A stretch of 64,000 nucleotides of DNA from an uncultured beta proteobacterium (GTDB lineage Bacteria; Pseudomonadota; Gammaproteobacteria; Burkholderiales; Burkholderiaceae_C), in assembly GCA_903945325.1 (NCBI GenBank), contig CAJAVE010000131.1, forward strand, positions 21,429 to 85,428, given 5' to 3'. The stretch's first letter is position 1; each line of letters starts with the position of its first letter. Below are positions 53,148 through 64,000 of the stretch, one piece after another. A model generated the notes under the pieces. The model made no database searches and was not told the DNA's origin. It saw nothing but the letters and a program-made list of their open reading frames with translations. The position numbers and the translations under genes were made by a program.

Positions 53148-55025
53148 ATGCTCGCCACGGAACCCCCACCCACAGTTGAATCCAGCCATGCCGATGCCAT
53201 CGAAACCAAAATGGCGGCTGCGCTGGCGGTCTCGGGATTGCTGGCCGCGTGCGGCGGCGGTGGTAGCGGCGTAGACAACACCAGCGCACCGCCAGCGACG
53301 ACAACACCGGGCACCACAACTCCAGGTACGACAACTCCAGGCACTACAACTCCCGGTACCACTACACCCGCACCCGGTAGCACCGGCTATACCAGCCCGG
53401 CCAGCGATGAAGAGGCCGCCCGCTTTCTATTGCAGGCCCAGTTTTCCGCGTCGGATGCGGAGATGGCTGCTGTGCGCAGCAAAGGCTACTCGGTGTGGCT
53501 GCGTGAGCAGTTTGTGGCGCCTGCCACCACCTCCGGCTTCGAATGGCTGAACGCGCGCGGCTACTCCGAGATCAACGCCTCGGAGTTTTACAACAGCAGC
53601 TATCCGGGCGACCACATGATCTGGAACCAGCTCATGACCTCTGGTGACGCGGTGCGCAAGCGTGTGGCGTTGGCCTTGTCCGAGTTTTTCGTGGTGTCGT
53701 TGACCGGCCTCGATTTCCATTGGCGCAGCTACGCCGCCGCTGCCTGGTGGGACATGCTGGTGTCCAATGCCTTTGGCAACTACCGCAAGCTGCTCGAAGA
53801 TGTGACCCTTAACCCGGCCATGGGGTCTTACCTCAACACCAAGGGCAACCTGAAAGAGAACACCGCCACCGGCCGCGCGCCGGACGAAAACTATGGTCGC
53901 GAGGTGATGCAATTGTTTTCCGTGGGGCTGTACCAACTCAATGACGACGGTTCCGAGAAGCGCGATGCCAGTGGCAACCGGCTGGAGTCTTACACCCAGA
54001 GCGACATCACCAATATTGCGCGCATCTTCACCGGGTGGGACTTCGACCAGACGCAAAACGTCAACACGGTGGAGCCGGTGAAGAACCGCAACATTCCGAA
54101 TACGATTTTTACCCGCATCCCCATGCGCCTGACGCCAGCCAACCACTCCACGCTGGCGGCGACGTTTCTGGGGACCACCGTGCCGGCCAATACCGATGGC
54201 GTAGCGGCATTGAAAATGGCTTTGGATACCCTGTTCAACCACCCCAATGTCGGCCCGTTTTTGGGCCGGCAGATGATCCAGCGGCTGGTCACCAGCAGCC
54301 CCAGCCCGGCCTATGTCGCGCGCGTGGCCAGTGCCTTCAACAACAATGGTGCGGGTGTGCGGGGTGACTTGCAGGCGGTTGTTGCTGCGGTACTGCTCGA
54401 CGACGAAGCTCGCAACCCGGCGGGCCTGACCCAAAATGGCTTTGGCAAGCTGCGCGAACCCATGCTGCGCATGCTGCAGTGGGGCCGCACCTTTGGCATC
54501 AACTCGGCACGAGGCTCCTGGAAGATGGGGGACTACAGCAACCCGGCCACCCAGTTGGGACAAAGTCCTTTGCGCTCCCCCAGCGTGTTCAACTACTTTC
54601 GCCCGGGCTATGTGCCACCATCGACCGCACTGAGCGCTTCCCTGACACCCGCTCCCGAGTTTCAGCTGGTCAACGAAAGCAGTGTCGGGGGCTACTTGAA
54701 CTTTATGCAGGGGGTCATTCGCAACGGCATTTTTGTCAATTCGCCCGACCAGCCACAAAACGGCAGCAACAGCACCAATGGCTTTGACATCACCGCCAGC
54801 TACACGGCAGAACTGGCCCTGGTGCAGGATGCCGCTGCGCTGGTCAAACGCCTGAACCTGCTGCTGTGCGCCGGGCAAATGTCGCCCGCCAATCAGACCC
54901 TGATCGTGACGGCGCTCAACGCCACGGCGCTGACGGCCACTAGCACCGACAGCGCCAAACGCGACCGCGTGGCCGCCGCCGTGCTGCTGGTGATGGCGTC
55001 CAGCGAATACCTGATCCAGAAATAG
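53148..55025 (+). CDS. DUF1800 domain-containing lipoprotein
   Basis: A 625-residue exported DUF1800 protein, a family of unknown function. A lipobox-like LLAAC places Cys35 after AAALAVSG; the n-region is long and acidic, which is unusual. It is followed by GGGGSG and a (GTTTP)4 spacer encoded by a 15-base tandem repeat (about 53309-53372). The DUF1800 body includes EAARFLLQAQFSASDAEM, ENYGREVMQLFSVGLYQL and RSPSVFNYFRPGY, all conserved. ATG 53148 has AGGGA upstream. The next gene is DUF1501, 16 bases downstream; the two families co-occur widely. Confidence 0.9.
   Translation: MLATEPPPTVESSHADAIETKMAAALAVSGLLAACGGGGSGVDNTSAPPATTTPGTTTPGTTTPGTTTPGTTTPAPGSTGYTSPASDEEAARFLLQAQFSASDAEMAAVRSKGYSVWLREQFVAPATTSGFEWLNARGYSEINASEFYNSSYPGDHMIWNQLMTSGDAVRKRVALALSEFFVVSLTGLDFHWRSYAAAAWWDMLVSNAFGNYRKLLEDVTLNPAMGSYLNTKGNLKENTATGRAPDENYGREVMQLFSVGLYQLNDDGSEKRDASGNRLESYTQSDITNIARIFTGWDFDQTQNVNTVEPVKNRNIPNTIFTRIPMRLTPANHSTLAATFLGTTVPANTDGVAALKMALDTLFNHPNVGPFLGRQMIQRLVTSSPSPAYVARVASAFNNNGAGVRGDLQAVVAAVLLDDEARNPAGLTQNGFGKLREPMLRMLQWGRTFGINSARGSWKMGDYSNPATQLGQSPLRSPSVFNYFRPGYVPPSTALSASLTPAPEFQLVNESSVGGYLNFMQGVIRNGIFVNSPDQPQNGSNSTNGFDITASYTAELALVQDAAALVKRLNLLLCAGQMSPANQTLIVTALNATALTATSTDSAKRDRVAAAVLLVMASSEYLIQK
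53309..53372 (+). repeat. 15-base tandem repeat coding (GTTTP)n
   Basis: Four imperfect 15-base units (GGCACCACAACTCCA and variants) encode Gly-Thr-Thr-Thr-Pro repeats just after the lipidated Cys of the DUF1800 protein. Synonymous changes between units indicate selection on the peptide. Such repeats commonly vary in number between strains. Confidence 0.85.
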
Positions 55026-55041
55026 AGAAATGGGACTTGCC

Positions 55042-56499
55042 ATGCACCTGCTCCAGCCTGACAACCAAAGCCGCCGCGCCTTTTTGCGTCGCAGTGCCCA
55101 GCTGGCCTTGAGTGGCACTGCTTTGCCGTTTGCCCTCAACCTGGCAGCCATGGGCGAAGCGGCGGCCTTTGACGCAACCGATTACAAAGCGCTGGTCTGT
55201 GTGTTCCTGTACGGTGGCAACGACTATGCCAACACCGTGGTCACGTATGACGATGCCAGCTACAACCAGTACAGCACCATTCGCGCCGCCGGTGCGGGCC
55301 AGTTGGGCGGTGGTATCGCACTGGACAAGGCGGAATTGGCAGCGACCTTGCTCAATCCCACCACCGCGTTGGCCGCTGGGCGCCAATATGCACTGCACCC
55401 GTCCATGACGGCGCTGGCCAAGCTGTTCAACAGCGGCAAGGCTGCCGTGCAACTCAACGTGGGACCTCTGGTAGTGCCGCTGACCAAGGCGCAGTACAGT
55501 GGCTCGGACCGTGCCAACTTTCCCGTGCCACCCAAGCTCTTTTCCCACAACGACCAGCAGTCCATCTGGCAGTCGTCATCTCCTGAAGGCTCCACCATTG
55601 GCTGGGGCGGCAATATCGGCGACCTGGCACTGTCGGGCAACGCCACCTCGCTATTTACGTGCATCAATGTGACCGGTAATGCGGTGTTTTTGTCGGGCGA
55701 CAGGGCGCTGTCCTACCAGGTCAGTAGTGGCGGTGCAGTGGCTATCAATGCGGTCAAGAACAACGTCTATGGTTCCGCTGCGGTCAAAACTGCGCTGACA
55801 GGGCTGATCCAGCAGCCACGGACCCATATTCTGGAGAACGAATACAACAAAGTGACCGCGCGCGCCATCGGGGCGGAGGCACAAATCACCTCCAGCCTTG
55901 CGGGCGTGACCCTGGGCACCGCTTTTCCGGCCAACAACCCGCTCGCCGATCAACTCAAGTTGGTGGCCCGCCTCATTGGGGCACGCAATGGCCTGGGCGC
56001 CAAGCGGCAGGTGTTTCTGGTGTCCCTGGGCGGCTTTGACCTGCACGACAACCTGATCTCCAAGCACCCGGGATTGCTGGGGAATGTGAGCGATGCCATG
56101 GCGGCCTTCTACAACGCCACCGTGGAGCTGGGTGTGGCCAACAAGGTCACCGCCTTCACCGCCTCGGACTTTGGCCGAACGCTGGCATCCAACGGCGACG
56201 GCTCTGACCACGGTTGGGGCAGCCACCATTTCGTGGTGGGCGGCGCGGTCAGGGGCGCAACGTTTTACGGCACGCCACCGCCCGTCAGCGTAGGCAGCAC
56301 GGCGGCAGCGCAAGACCAATGGCATGTGGGCCAGGGCCGCCTCCTGCCAACCACCTCGGTAGACCAGTACGCGGCCACGCTGGCCCGCTGGTTTGGCGTG
56401 GCCGACAACGAACTGGCCGGCATCCTGCCCAATCTGCGCCACTTTGGCACCGCAGCGGGGCGCCCGGACTACCCGACCAATATGGGTTTCATGGGCTAA
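55042..56499 (+). CDS. DUF1501 domain-containing Tat-exported protein
   Basis: A 485-residue DUF1501 protein, distantly related to the alkaline-phosphatase/sulfatase fold. A twin-arginine signal (SRRAFLRRSAQLALSGTALP) spans residues 10-30, with cleavage near GEAAAF. The core shows LVCVFLYGGNDYANTVV, LVSLGGFDLHDNL and the metal-site-like FTASDFGRTLASNGDGSDHGWGSHH. ATG 55042 has GGGAC 6 bases upstream; ATG 55030 is an alternative adding four residues. Tat export implies folding before export, possibly with a metal ion. It is probably co-transcribed with the DUF1800 gene. Confidence 0.9.
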   Translation: MHLLQPDNQSRRAFLRRSAQLALSGTALPFALNLAAMGEAAAFDATDYKALVCVFLYGGNDYANTVVTYDDASYNQYSTIRAAGAGQLGGGIALDKAELAATLLNPTTALAAGRQYALHPSMTALAKLFNSGKAAVQLNVGPLVVPLTKAQYSGSDRANFPVPPKLFSHNDQQSIWQSSSPEGSTIGWGGNIGDLALSGNATSLFTCINVTGNAVFLSGDRALSYQVSSGGAVAINAVKNNVYGSAAVKTALTGLIQQPRTHILENEYNKVTARAIGAEAQITSSLAGVTLGTAFPANNPLADQLKLVARLIGARNGLGAKRQVFLVSLGGFDLHDNLISKHPGLLGNVSDAMAAFYNATVELGVANKVTAFTASDFGRTLASNGDGSDHGWGSHHFVVGGAVRGATFYGTPPPVSVGSTAAAQDQWHVGQGRLLPTTSVDQYAATLARWFGVADNELAGILPNLRHFGTAAGRPDYPTNMGFMG

Positions 56500-56534
56500 T
56501 ATGGGGCGGCCAACCAAGGCAGGAGTCTGACCCA

Positions 56535-57155
56535 ATGAAACTGTATGTATCCCCCGGCGCCCCCAGCCCACGGCGCGTCATGATGTTCATGGTCGAGAAA
56601 AACATCACCGGTATTGATCTGGTGAATGTGGACCTCAATGCCCAGGAGCACAAGGGCGAGGCCTACCGGGCCAAGAGCCCCTTGGCCAAGGTGCCCGCGC
56701 TGGAGCTGGACGACGGCCGCGTGCTGACCGAAACGCGCGCCATCTGCACCTATCTGGAGGGCCTGTACCCCGAGCCCAATTTGATGGGTGTGAGCTTTGA
56801 GGAGCGCGCATTCATTGAAATGGCCGATCGCCGCGCGGAGCTGTATCTTCTGGCCGGTATTGCCAACACGGTACGCCACACGCACCCGGGTCTTGCGCCG
56901 CTGGAGCAGCCACAGTTTCCCGACTTTGGCCACGCGCAAGCGCAAAAAGTGCGTGAGGTCGCTGCCTGGTTTGACAAGGTGCTGGAGCGCCAGCCCTGGA
57001 TGGCCGGAGAGCGTTTCACCATTGCCGACATTACCGCTTTTTGCGCCATTGAATTCGCCAAACTAATGAAGTTCCAGCCTGGCAAAGAGGGCCTGCCTGC
57101 CCTGCAGGCCTGGCGCGACCGGGTTGCTGCGCGTGCCAGTGCTTTGGCCAAGTGA
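56535..57155 (+). CDS. Glutathione S-transferase family protein
   Basis: A 206-residue GST. The N-terminal thioredoxin fold shows KLYVSPGAPSPRRVMMFMVEKN, PLAKVPALELDDGRVLTETRAI with the cis-Pro and the glutathione-binding Glu-Thr (usually Glu-Ser), and the C-terminal helical domain includes RFTIADITAFCAIEFA. AGGAGT precedes ATG 56535. It follows DUF1501 by 35 bases, so co-transcription is possible. The substrate is unknown. Confidence 0.92.
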   Translation: MKLYVSPGAPSPRRVMMFMVEKNITGIDLVNVDLNAQEHKGEAYRAKSPLAKVPALELDDGRVLTETRAICTYLEGLYPEPNLMGVSFEERAFIEMADRRAELYLLAGIANTVRHTHPGLAPLEQPQFPDFGHAQAQKVREVAAWFDKVLERQPWMAGERFTIADITAFCAIEFAKLMKFQPGKEGLPALQAWRDRVAARASALAK

Positions 57156-57171
57156 AGAAGTCCAGCTCGGC

Positions 57172-60009
57172 TCAGGGCGATAGACCTGATTCCTGTTGAG
57201 TGTGGATGTGTGGGTCAGTCCCTGCATGATGGGGAGCTACCAGCGGCAAGCGCAGCACAAAGCGGCTGCCCTGTCCCGGCGTGCTGCTGACTTCGAACTC
57301 TCCACCGAACAGCTTGGTAACGATGTTGTAGCAGATGGACATGCCCAGTCCGCTGCCGCCCTGCCCCAGTTTTGTCGTGAAAAAGGGGTCGAAAATCCGC
57401 TTCAGATTTTCTGCAGCAATGCCTGCGCCGTCATCGCTGAAATGAATCTCCACCTGTGTGTTGCGCAAGCGGTGTGCGTGTAGCCGCATGGTCCCCTCGT
57501 GGCCAGAGTCAAATGCATGCAACAAGGCGTTGTTGACTAAATTGGTCAGAACCTGGCCATAGGGCCCCGGGTAGCCGTCCAGAATGATGTCAGACGGCAC
57601 CTCAACCAACAGCCTGTGACCGGCCATGTGGATGTTGCGCTGCAAGGTCGCAATGACTTCCTGACTGGTGCGCAACAGGTCAAATGGACGGCGTTGCTCG
57701 GTGGCCTGGTCGACGGCCACCTGCTTGAAGCTTTGCACCAGCTCGCCCGCAGAGCGCAGCCCGCGTGCCACCAGCGTCAGGCCTTCCTGGCAGGATGCAA
57801 TGTAGTCTGTCAAAGTGCTGCGTCGCATCGTTCCGTTGGTTGCGGCCAACTCCAGCGCCGCGGTGTTCGCCTGCAGTGCGCTGGCAGTCAGCAGGCAGTT
57901 GCCGATGGGGGTGTTGAGTTCATGGGCGACGCCCGCCACCAGAGATCCCAGCGCGGCCAGCTTTTCCTTCACCACCAATTGATCTTTTGCATCCCGAAGG
58001 TGCGTATAGGCCACTGAGTTGTCCAGTGCGATGGCAGTGTAGGCGCACAGGGTGCGAAAAATCAGGCGCTCGTTTTCGGCGTATGCATTCGGGCGCGTGG
58101 ACTGAATGGTCATCACCCCCAGCACCCGGTCCGCAATCGCCAGGGGAGCAAACAATGCGCTGACGGTTTGCAGCGTACCGGGCACATAGGCGGCGGCCAG
58201 TGTGGGGTCCGCAAAGTCAATCAGCAGCTCTCGCCGCTCGCGCACGCAGCGGGCCGAAAAAGACTCGTTGTCATCCAGGCGGACGTGGTCACCGGCAAGG
58301 CGCACACCCTCTTCAATGTCATAGACCGAAGTCAACCCATTGCCATCGTTGTCCATGAGGTAGATGGCGAAGCTGGATGCATCCAGCAATCCGTGCACAT
58401 GCCGTTCAATGGCCCCAAACACGTTCTCCTTGTCGAGTTGTGACGTAATCTCCTGGCCGATGTTGCTCAAGAGGCTGAGCGTGTCACTGGATTGCTGCAA
58501 TAGCGCTGCCCGTTTGGCCTCGGCTTCGGCTTGGCGCCGGTGGTGCTCGCTTTCTGCGCGTGACCGCTCCGTGCCCAGCCGTACCTGAATGGCCGTGGCC
58601 CGGTTGGATGCCTCTTGACTCAGCACCCGCTCCCGGGCGCTATTGGCTTGCATTGACAAGGCGTAGGCCTCGGCAAAGCGCTCACCCAAAGCATATTCTT
58701 TGGCCAGATCAAACAGCAGGTCGCTGGGTATCAAGTAGCCCTCAATCTTGCGCGCAGTCGCCAGGGCTTGTTCCAGACAGTGCGTGGAGTCAGCATGATT
58801 GCCGCGGTTCGCATGGATACGGGCCAACAATTGCAAAGCGCCAATTTCCTGAATGACAGCGCCCTGATTGCGTGCCAGATTCAGCGCGACCTTTGCCGAG
58901 CCTTCAGCTTGCTCACTTTGACCCAAATGCAAAAGGGCATTGGCTATGCCGACCTGACCTTCTGTTGCAGCATCGGTTTGCCCCAGGTGCAACGAGAGTT
59001 CTGCTTGCTGGCGGAAGTGTTCAAGCGATCGCGCATAGTCGCCACGCCTGTGCGCCAGGTCACCCAGTGCGCTAAGTACCATGGTGAAGTTGCGCGAATT
59101 GCGCAGCGGCTCGTAGACCACCAATGCCTCGTCCAACAAAGACTGTGCAGCCTCCAGGCGCCCCATGGCCCGCATGACCTCACCCATTTGCCGCAGGCTG
59201 GGCCCCAGCGTTACCGCCCAGCCGGTTGGGCGGGCCAGCTCCAGGCCACGCTGTAGCCACTCCAGAGCCGCATCGTGGTCGTTGAGCACAACGTAGGTGC
59301 CCCCGGCGTTGACGGCGGCGACCACAGCAGTCAGGATTTGCCCCGTCTCCAAAGCCGCATCGCAGGCGCGGTTCAGGCGGTCCAGAGCGGCGCCAAAGTT
59401 GCCGGTGTTGTAGTCGCGTGCCGCAAGGTAGGTATAAACGCTGGCAGCGACCGCCGGGTGTACATCCCCCAGTTCGTTGGTGAAGCGCTGGCCCCATTGT
59501 GTGCTTGCCAGGTGCACATCACGCAACACGGCGTAACGCGCCTGGTTGGCTTCGAAGACGTCAACGCGCTGCACGTCCTGTGCACGCCGGGCGCAGTCCA
59601 CGGCACGCGCCAGCGCGGCGTCCCGTTTGGGCAGTTCGCCGGTGCTGGAGCAGACCGACACCATCAGCGCATGGCTATCGGCACACCCGGCCAGATGACC
59701 CAGAGATTCAAAGCTAACCAGCGCCGCCTGCGCGGCTTGTGCGGCACCGTCAAAGTCTGACCGCAGCCACAAGGTTTCCCCTTCCACCAAGTGCAGCCGT
59801 GCGCGGTGTGCATCTATCTCGGGGGTTGGTGGCTGGTTTCGGATATCTGCCAGGGCTCGCTGGAGAAGTTGCTGCGCGCGGGGGTTGTCACGCTGGCGCA
59901 GGTACCACGCCAGCGTGACCCGCAGCTCAAGCGTTTGTGCATCATCACGCGAGCGATCCAGCGCCTCGGAAAGGCGGTCAACCTCGGTATTGCGCTCAAA
60001 CAGTTGCAT
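57172..60009 (-). CDS. TPR-GAF sensor histidine kinase (945 aa, soluble)
   Basis: A cytoplasmic sensor kinase. Residues about 1-460 are tetratricopeptide repeats (for example AYALSMQANSARERVL before a coiled coil). Residues about 515-660 form a GAF domain (LLDASSFAIYLMDNDGNGL, FAPLAIADRVLGVMTI). The HisKA region has LVAGVAHELNTPIGN with phospho-His near residue 696. The ATPase domain has LTNLVNNALLHAF (N box), SDDGAGIAAENLKRIFDPFF (G1, F) and GGSGLGMSICYNIV (G2). There is no transmembrane segment and no adjacent response regulator, so it is an orphan kinase. Signal unknown. Confidence 0.94.
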   Translation of the reverse strand: MQLFERNTEVDRLSEALDRSRDDAQTLELRVTLAWYLRQRDNPRAQQLLQRALADIRNQPPTPEIDAHRARLHLVEGETLWLRSDFDGAAQAAQAALVSFESLGHLAGCADSHALMVSVCSSTGELPKRDAALARAVDCARRAQDVQRVDVFEANQARYAVLRDVHLASTQWGQRFTNELGDVHPAVAASVYTYLAARDYNTGNFGAALDRLNRACDAALETGQILTAVVAAVNAGGTYVVLNDHDAALEWLQRGLELARPTGWAVTLGPSLRQMGEVMRAMGRLEAAQSLLDEALVVYEPLRNSRNFTMVLSALGDLAHRRGDYARSLEHFRQQAELSLHLGQTDAATEGQVGIANALLHLGQSEQAEGSAKVALNLARNQGAVIQEIGALQLLARIHANRGNHADSTHCLEQALATARKIEGYLIPSDLLFDLAKEYALGERFAEAYALSMQANSARERVLSQEASNRATAIQVRLGTERSRAESEHHRRQAEAEAKRAALLQQSSDTLSLLSNIGQEITSQLDKENVFGAIERHVHGLLDASSFAIYLMDNDGNGLTSVYDIEEGVRLAGDHVRLDDNESFSARCVRERRELLIDFADPTLAAAYVPGTLQTVSALFAPLAIADRVLGVMTIQSTRPNAYAENERLIFRTLCAYTAIALDNSVAYTHLRDAKDQLVVKEKLAALGSLVAGVAHELNTPIGNCLLTASALQANTAALELAATNGTMRRSTLTDYIASCQEGLTLVARGLRSAGELVQSFKQVAVDQATEQRRPFDLLRTSQEVIATLQRNIHMAGHRLLVEVPSDIILDGYPGPYGQVLTNLVNNALLHAFDSGHEGTMRLHAHRLRNTQVEIHFSDDGAGIAAENLKRIFDPFFTTKLGQGGSGLGMSICYNIVTKLFGGEFEVSSTPGQGSRFVLRLPLVAPHHAGTDPHIHTQQESGLSP

Positions 60010-60062
60010 GGAAGCGGGGTCTGGTTAGTTCCGGGAAAGTGTCGCCATGATAGGCCGACTCG

Positions 60063-63188
<3,126 letters not shown>

Positions 63189-63340
63189 GGGGGTGCCGTC
63201 GGGAGATGGTTTCAAGGTGACTGCCGGTTGAGAGAAACCCACCATGATAGTGAAAGACGGCTGGGGGCGTCGGTATGCACCCAGCCCACGCTTGCACTGC
63301 CCCATGCCCGCCACCGCACGCCCAACGCAAGCGCATTCTC

Positions 63341-63882
63341 ATGCGGGCGGGCCAGTGGGTGCTGTCAGTGCCAAAGCGGCTGCGCTACTTCATGCAGCGT
63401 GACGGAGCAGTGCTCAACATGGTGCTGCGCATTTTTCTGCGGGTCATTGCGCAAAGCCTGCAATCCAACAGCCCAGGGGCAACGCAGCTGGAGTGGTGCC
63501 GCTGGGCCATGCGCGTCCACCTACGCCCGAACCTGTGCCACCCAAGCGCCCGGCGCACTACCTGTGGGCCGGGCTGATAGCGCGCATCTACGAGGTTTTT
63601 GGCAAAACCCCAAGTCAGCAGCTGCGGTGCCCGAAGTGCGGTGGACAGATGCGCCTGATCGCATTCATTACCGAGGGCACGCAGATCCGGCGGATTCTCG
63701 ATCACATCGGTGTCGACTCGGAGCCCCCACACATATCCCCGGCGCGCGGGCCACCGCTGTGGGATGACTGCGACGCGCAAACGGTTGAGGGTGTTGCGTC
63801 CGAGCCAGACTGGGCAACCGACTGGGATGGGGCAGCGCAACCGGCCCCCGACTACGAGGGCGATCAGCGCATCAACTGGTGA
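63341..63882 (+). pseudogene. Decayed IS91-type transposase (internal deletion and frameshift)
   Basis: Two pieces of an IS91-family transposase in different frames. The first (63341 to about 63490) reads WVLSVPKRLRYFMQRDGAVL and MVLRIFLRVIAQSLQ, the middle of the protein. The second (about 63495-63882) reads CPKCGGQMRLIAFITEGTQ, RRILDHIGVD and ARGPPLWDDCDAQ, the C-terminal end. The section between, which holds the catalytic Tyr/His region, is missing, and the frame shifts at the junction. It is therefore inactive. No N-terminal zinc-binding region or flanking insertion end is seen on the left. Confidence 0.85.
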
Positions 63883-63887
63883 ACTGG

Positions 63888-63959
63888 CTGGACTTGGGGT
63901 TTTGCCTGGACTTGGGGTTTTGCCTGGACTTGGGGTTTTGCCTGGACTTGGGGTTTTGC
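63888..63959 (+). repeat. 18-base tandem repeat, four perfect copies
   Basis: The unit CTGGACTTGGGGTTTTGC is repeated four times without mismatch, starting 6 bases after the transposase stop. Each unit has a GGGG run. The perfect copies imply recent expansion. The remaining 40 bases to the window end hold no recognised feature. Confidence 0.95.
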
Positions 63960-64000
63960 CAAAACGGTGACTCAGACTCGCTGGCGGGTAGCTATGCGCC

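Noticed and set aside
53309..53372. CRISPR-like array
   Set aside because: Units are contiguous 15-base coding repeats without spacers.
53427..55151. 574-codon open frame on the minus strand opposite the DUF1800 gene
   Set aside because: It lies wholly antisense to a conserved gene, has a composition typical of the complementary frame of GC-rich codons (His, Gln, Arg, Ala rich), no ribosome binding site and no recognisable domain.

Overview
This is a GC-rich chromosomal segment of a betaproteobacterium, most likely a Rhodoferax-like member of the Comamonadaceae. The grounds are gene content and order (smg-dprA-LysM divergent from def-fmt, yajC-secD-secF, purE-purK-sua5, tsaB-rimI-UDG), a fused aerobic-type indolepyruvate oxidoreductase, and two dispersed short repeat families that I associate with this family. 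No rRNA, tRNA, CRISPR array or intact mobile element was found. The only mobile-element trace is a decayed IS91-type transposase at the right edge.

Layout. 1-8.3 kb: the 5' part of glnE (minus strand), divergent from a giant YhdP/AsmA-like envelope protein, then a nitrilase-superfamily amidase, a tiny membrane protein, lytic transglycosylase mltA and the chemotaxis coupler cheV. 8.3-18 kb: a 1217-residue 2-oxoacid oxidoreductase, yajC-secD-secF, and a DUF1631 protein. 18-24 kb: smg, dprA and a LysM protein on the minus strand; def-fmt-azlC-azlD on the plus strand. 24-30 kb: glycolysis genes pgk, pyk and fba, interrupted by a REC-GGDEF diguanylate cyclase, then purC. 30-36 kb: a DUF3141 (PHA-synthase-like) protein divergent from an HDOD protein, a MaoC-phosphotransacetylase fusion and an acetate kinase. 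36-43 kb: a beta-propeller diguanylate cyclase, a thioredoxin-TPR protein, purE-purK and sua5. 43-48 kb: gspB-gspA, ompW, a GDSL lipoprotein and a SemiSWEET transporter. 47.7-51 kb: an EamA transporter, tsaB, rimI and a family-4 uracil-DNA glycosylase. 51-57 kb: a Cys-containing secreted protein, pyrF, a DUF1800/DUF1501 pair and a glutathione transferase. 57-64 kb: a TPR-GAF histidine kinase, uvrA, the IS91 relic and an 18-bp tandem repeat.

How the genes fit together. Central carbon flow is strongly represented: pgk, fba and pyk for glycolysis, then a hydratase/phosphotransacylase fusion plus acyl kinase that could turn acyl-CoA into acyl-phosphate and ATP. A perfect FNR/ANR box lies upstream of fba and a near-perfect one lies upstream of the MaoC-Pta/ackA pair, so oxygen-responsive control of both is a reasonable hypothesis. 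Both halves of t6A tRNA modification (Sua5 and TsaB) are present.

The most unusual structural signal is a roughly 50-bp two-palindrome element present in at least eight copies. Five copies lie inside or at the end of reading frames (fmt, sua5 twice, the EamA gene, uvrA), where they are translated in frame. That resembles the protein-coding palindromic elements known from Rickettsia. The best candidate for an undescribed biochemical system is the DUF3141/HDOD/MaoC-Pta/AckA cluster.
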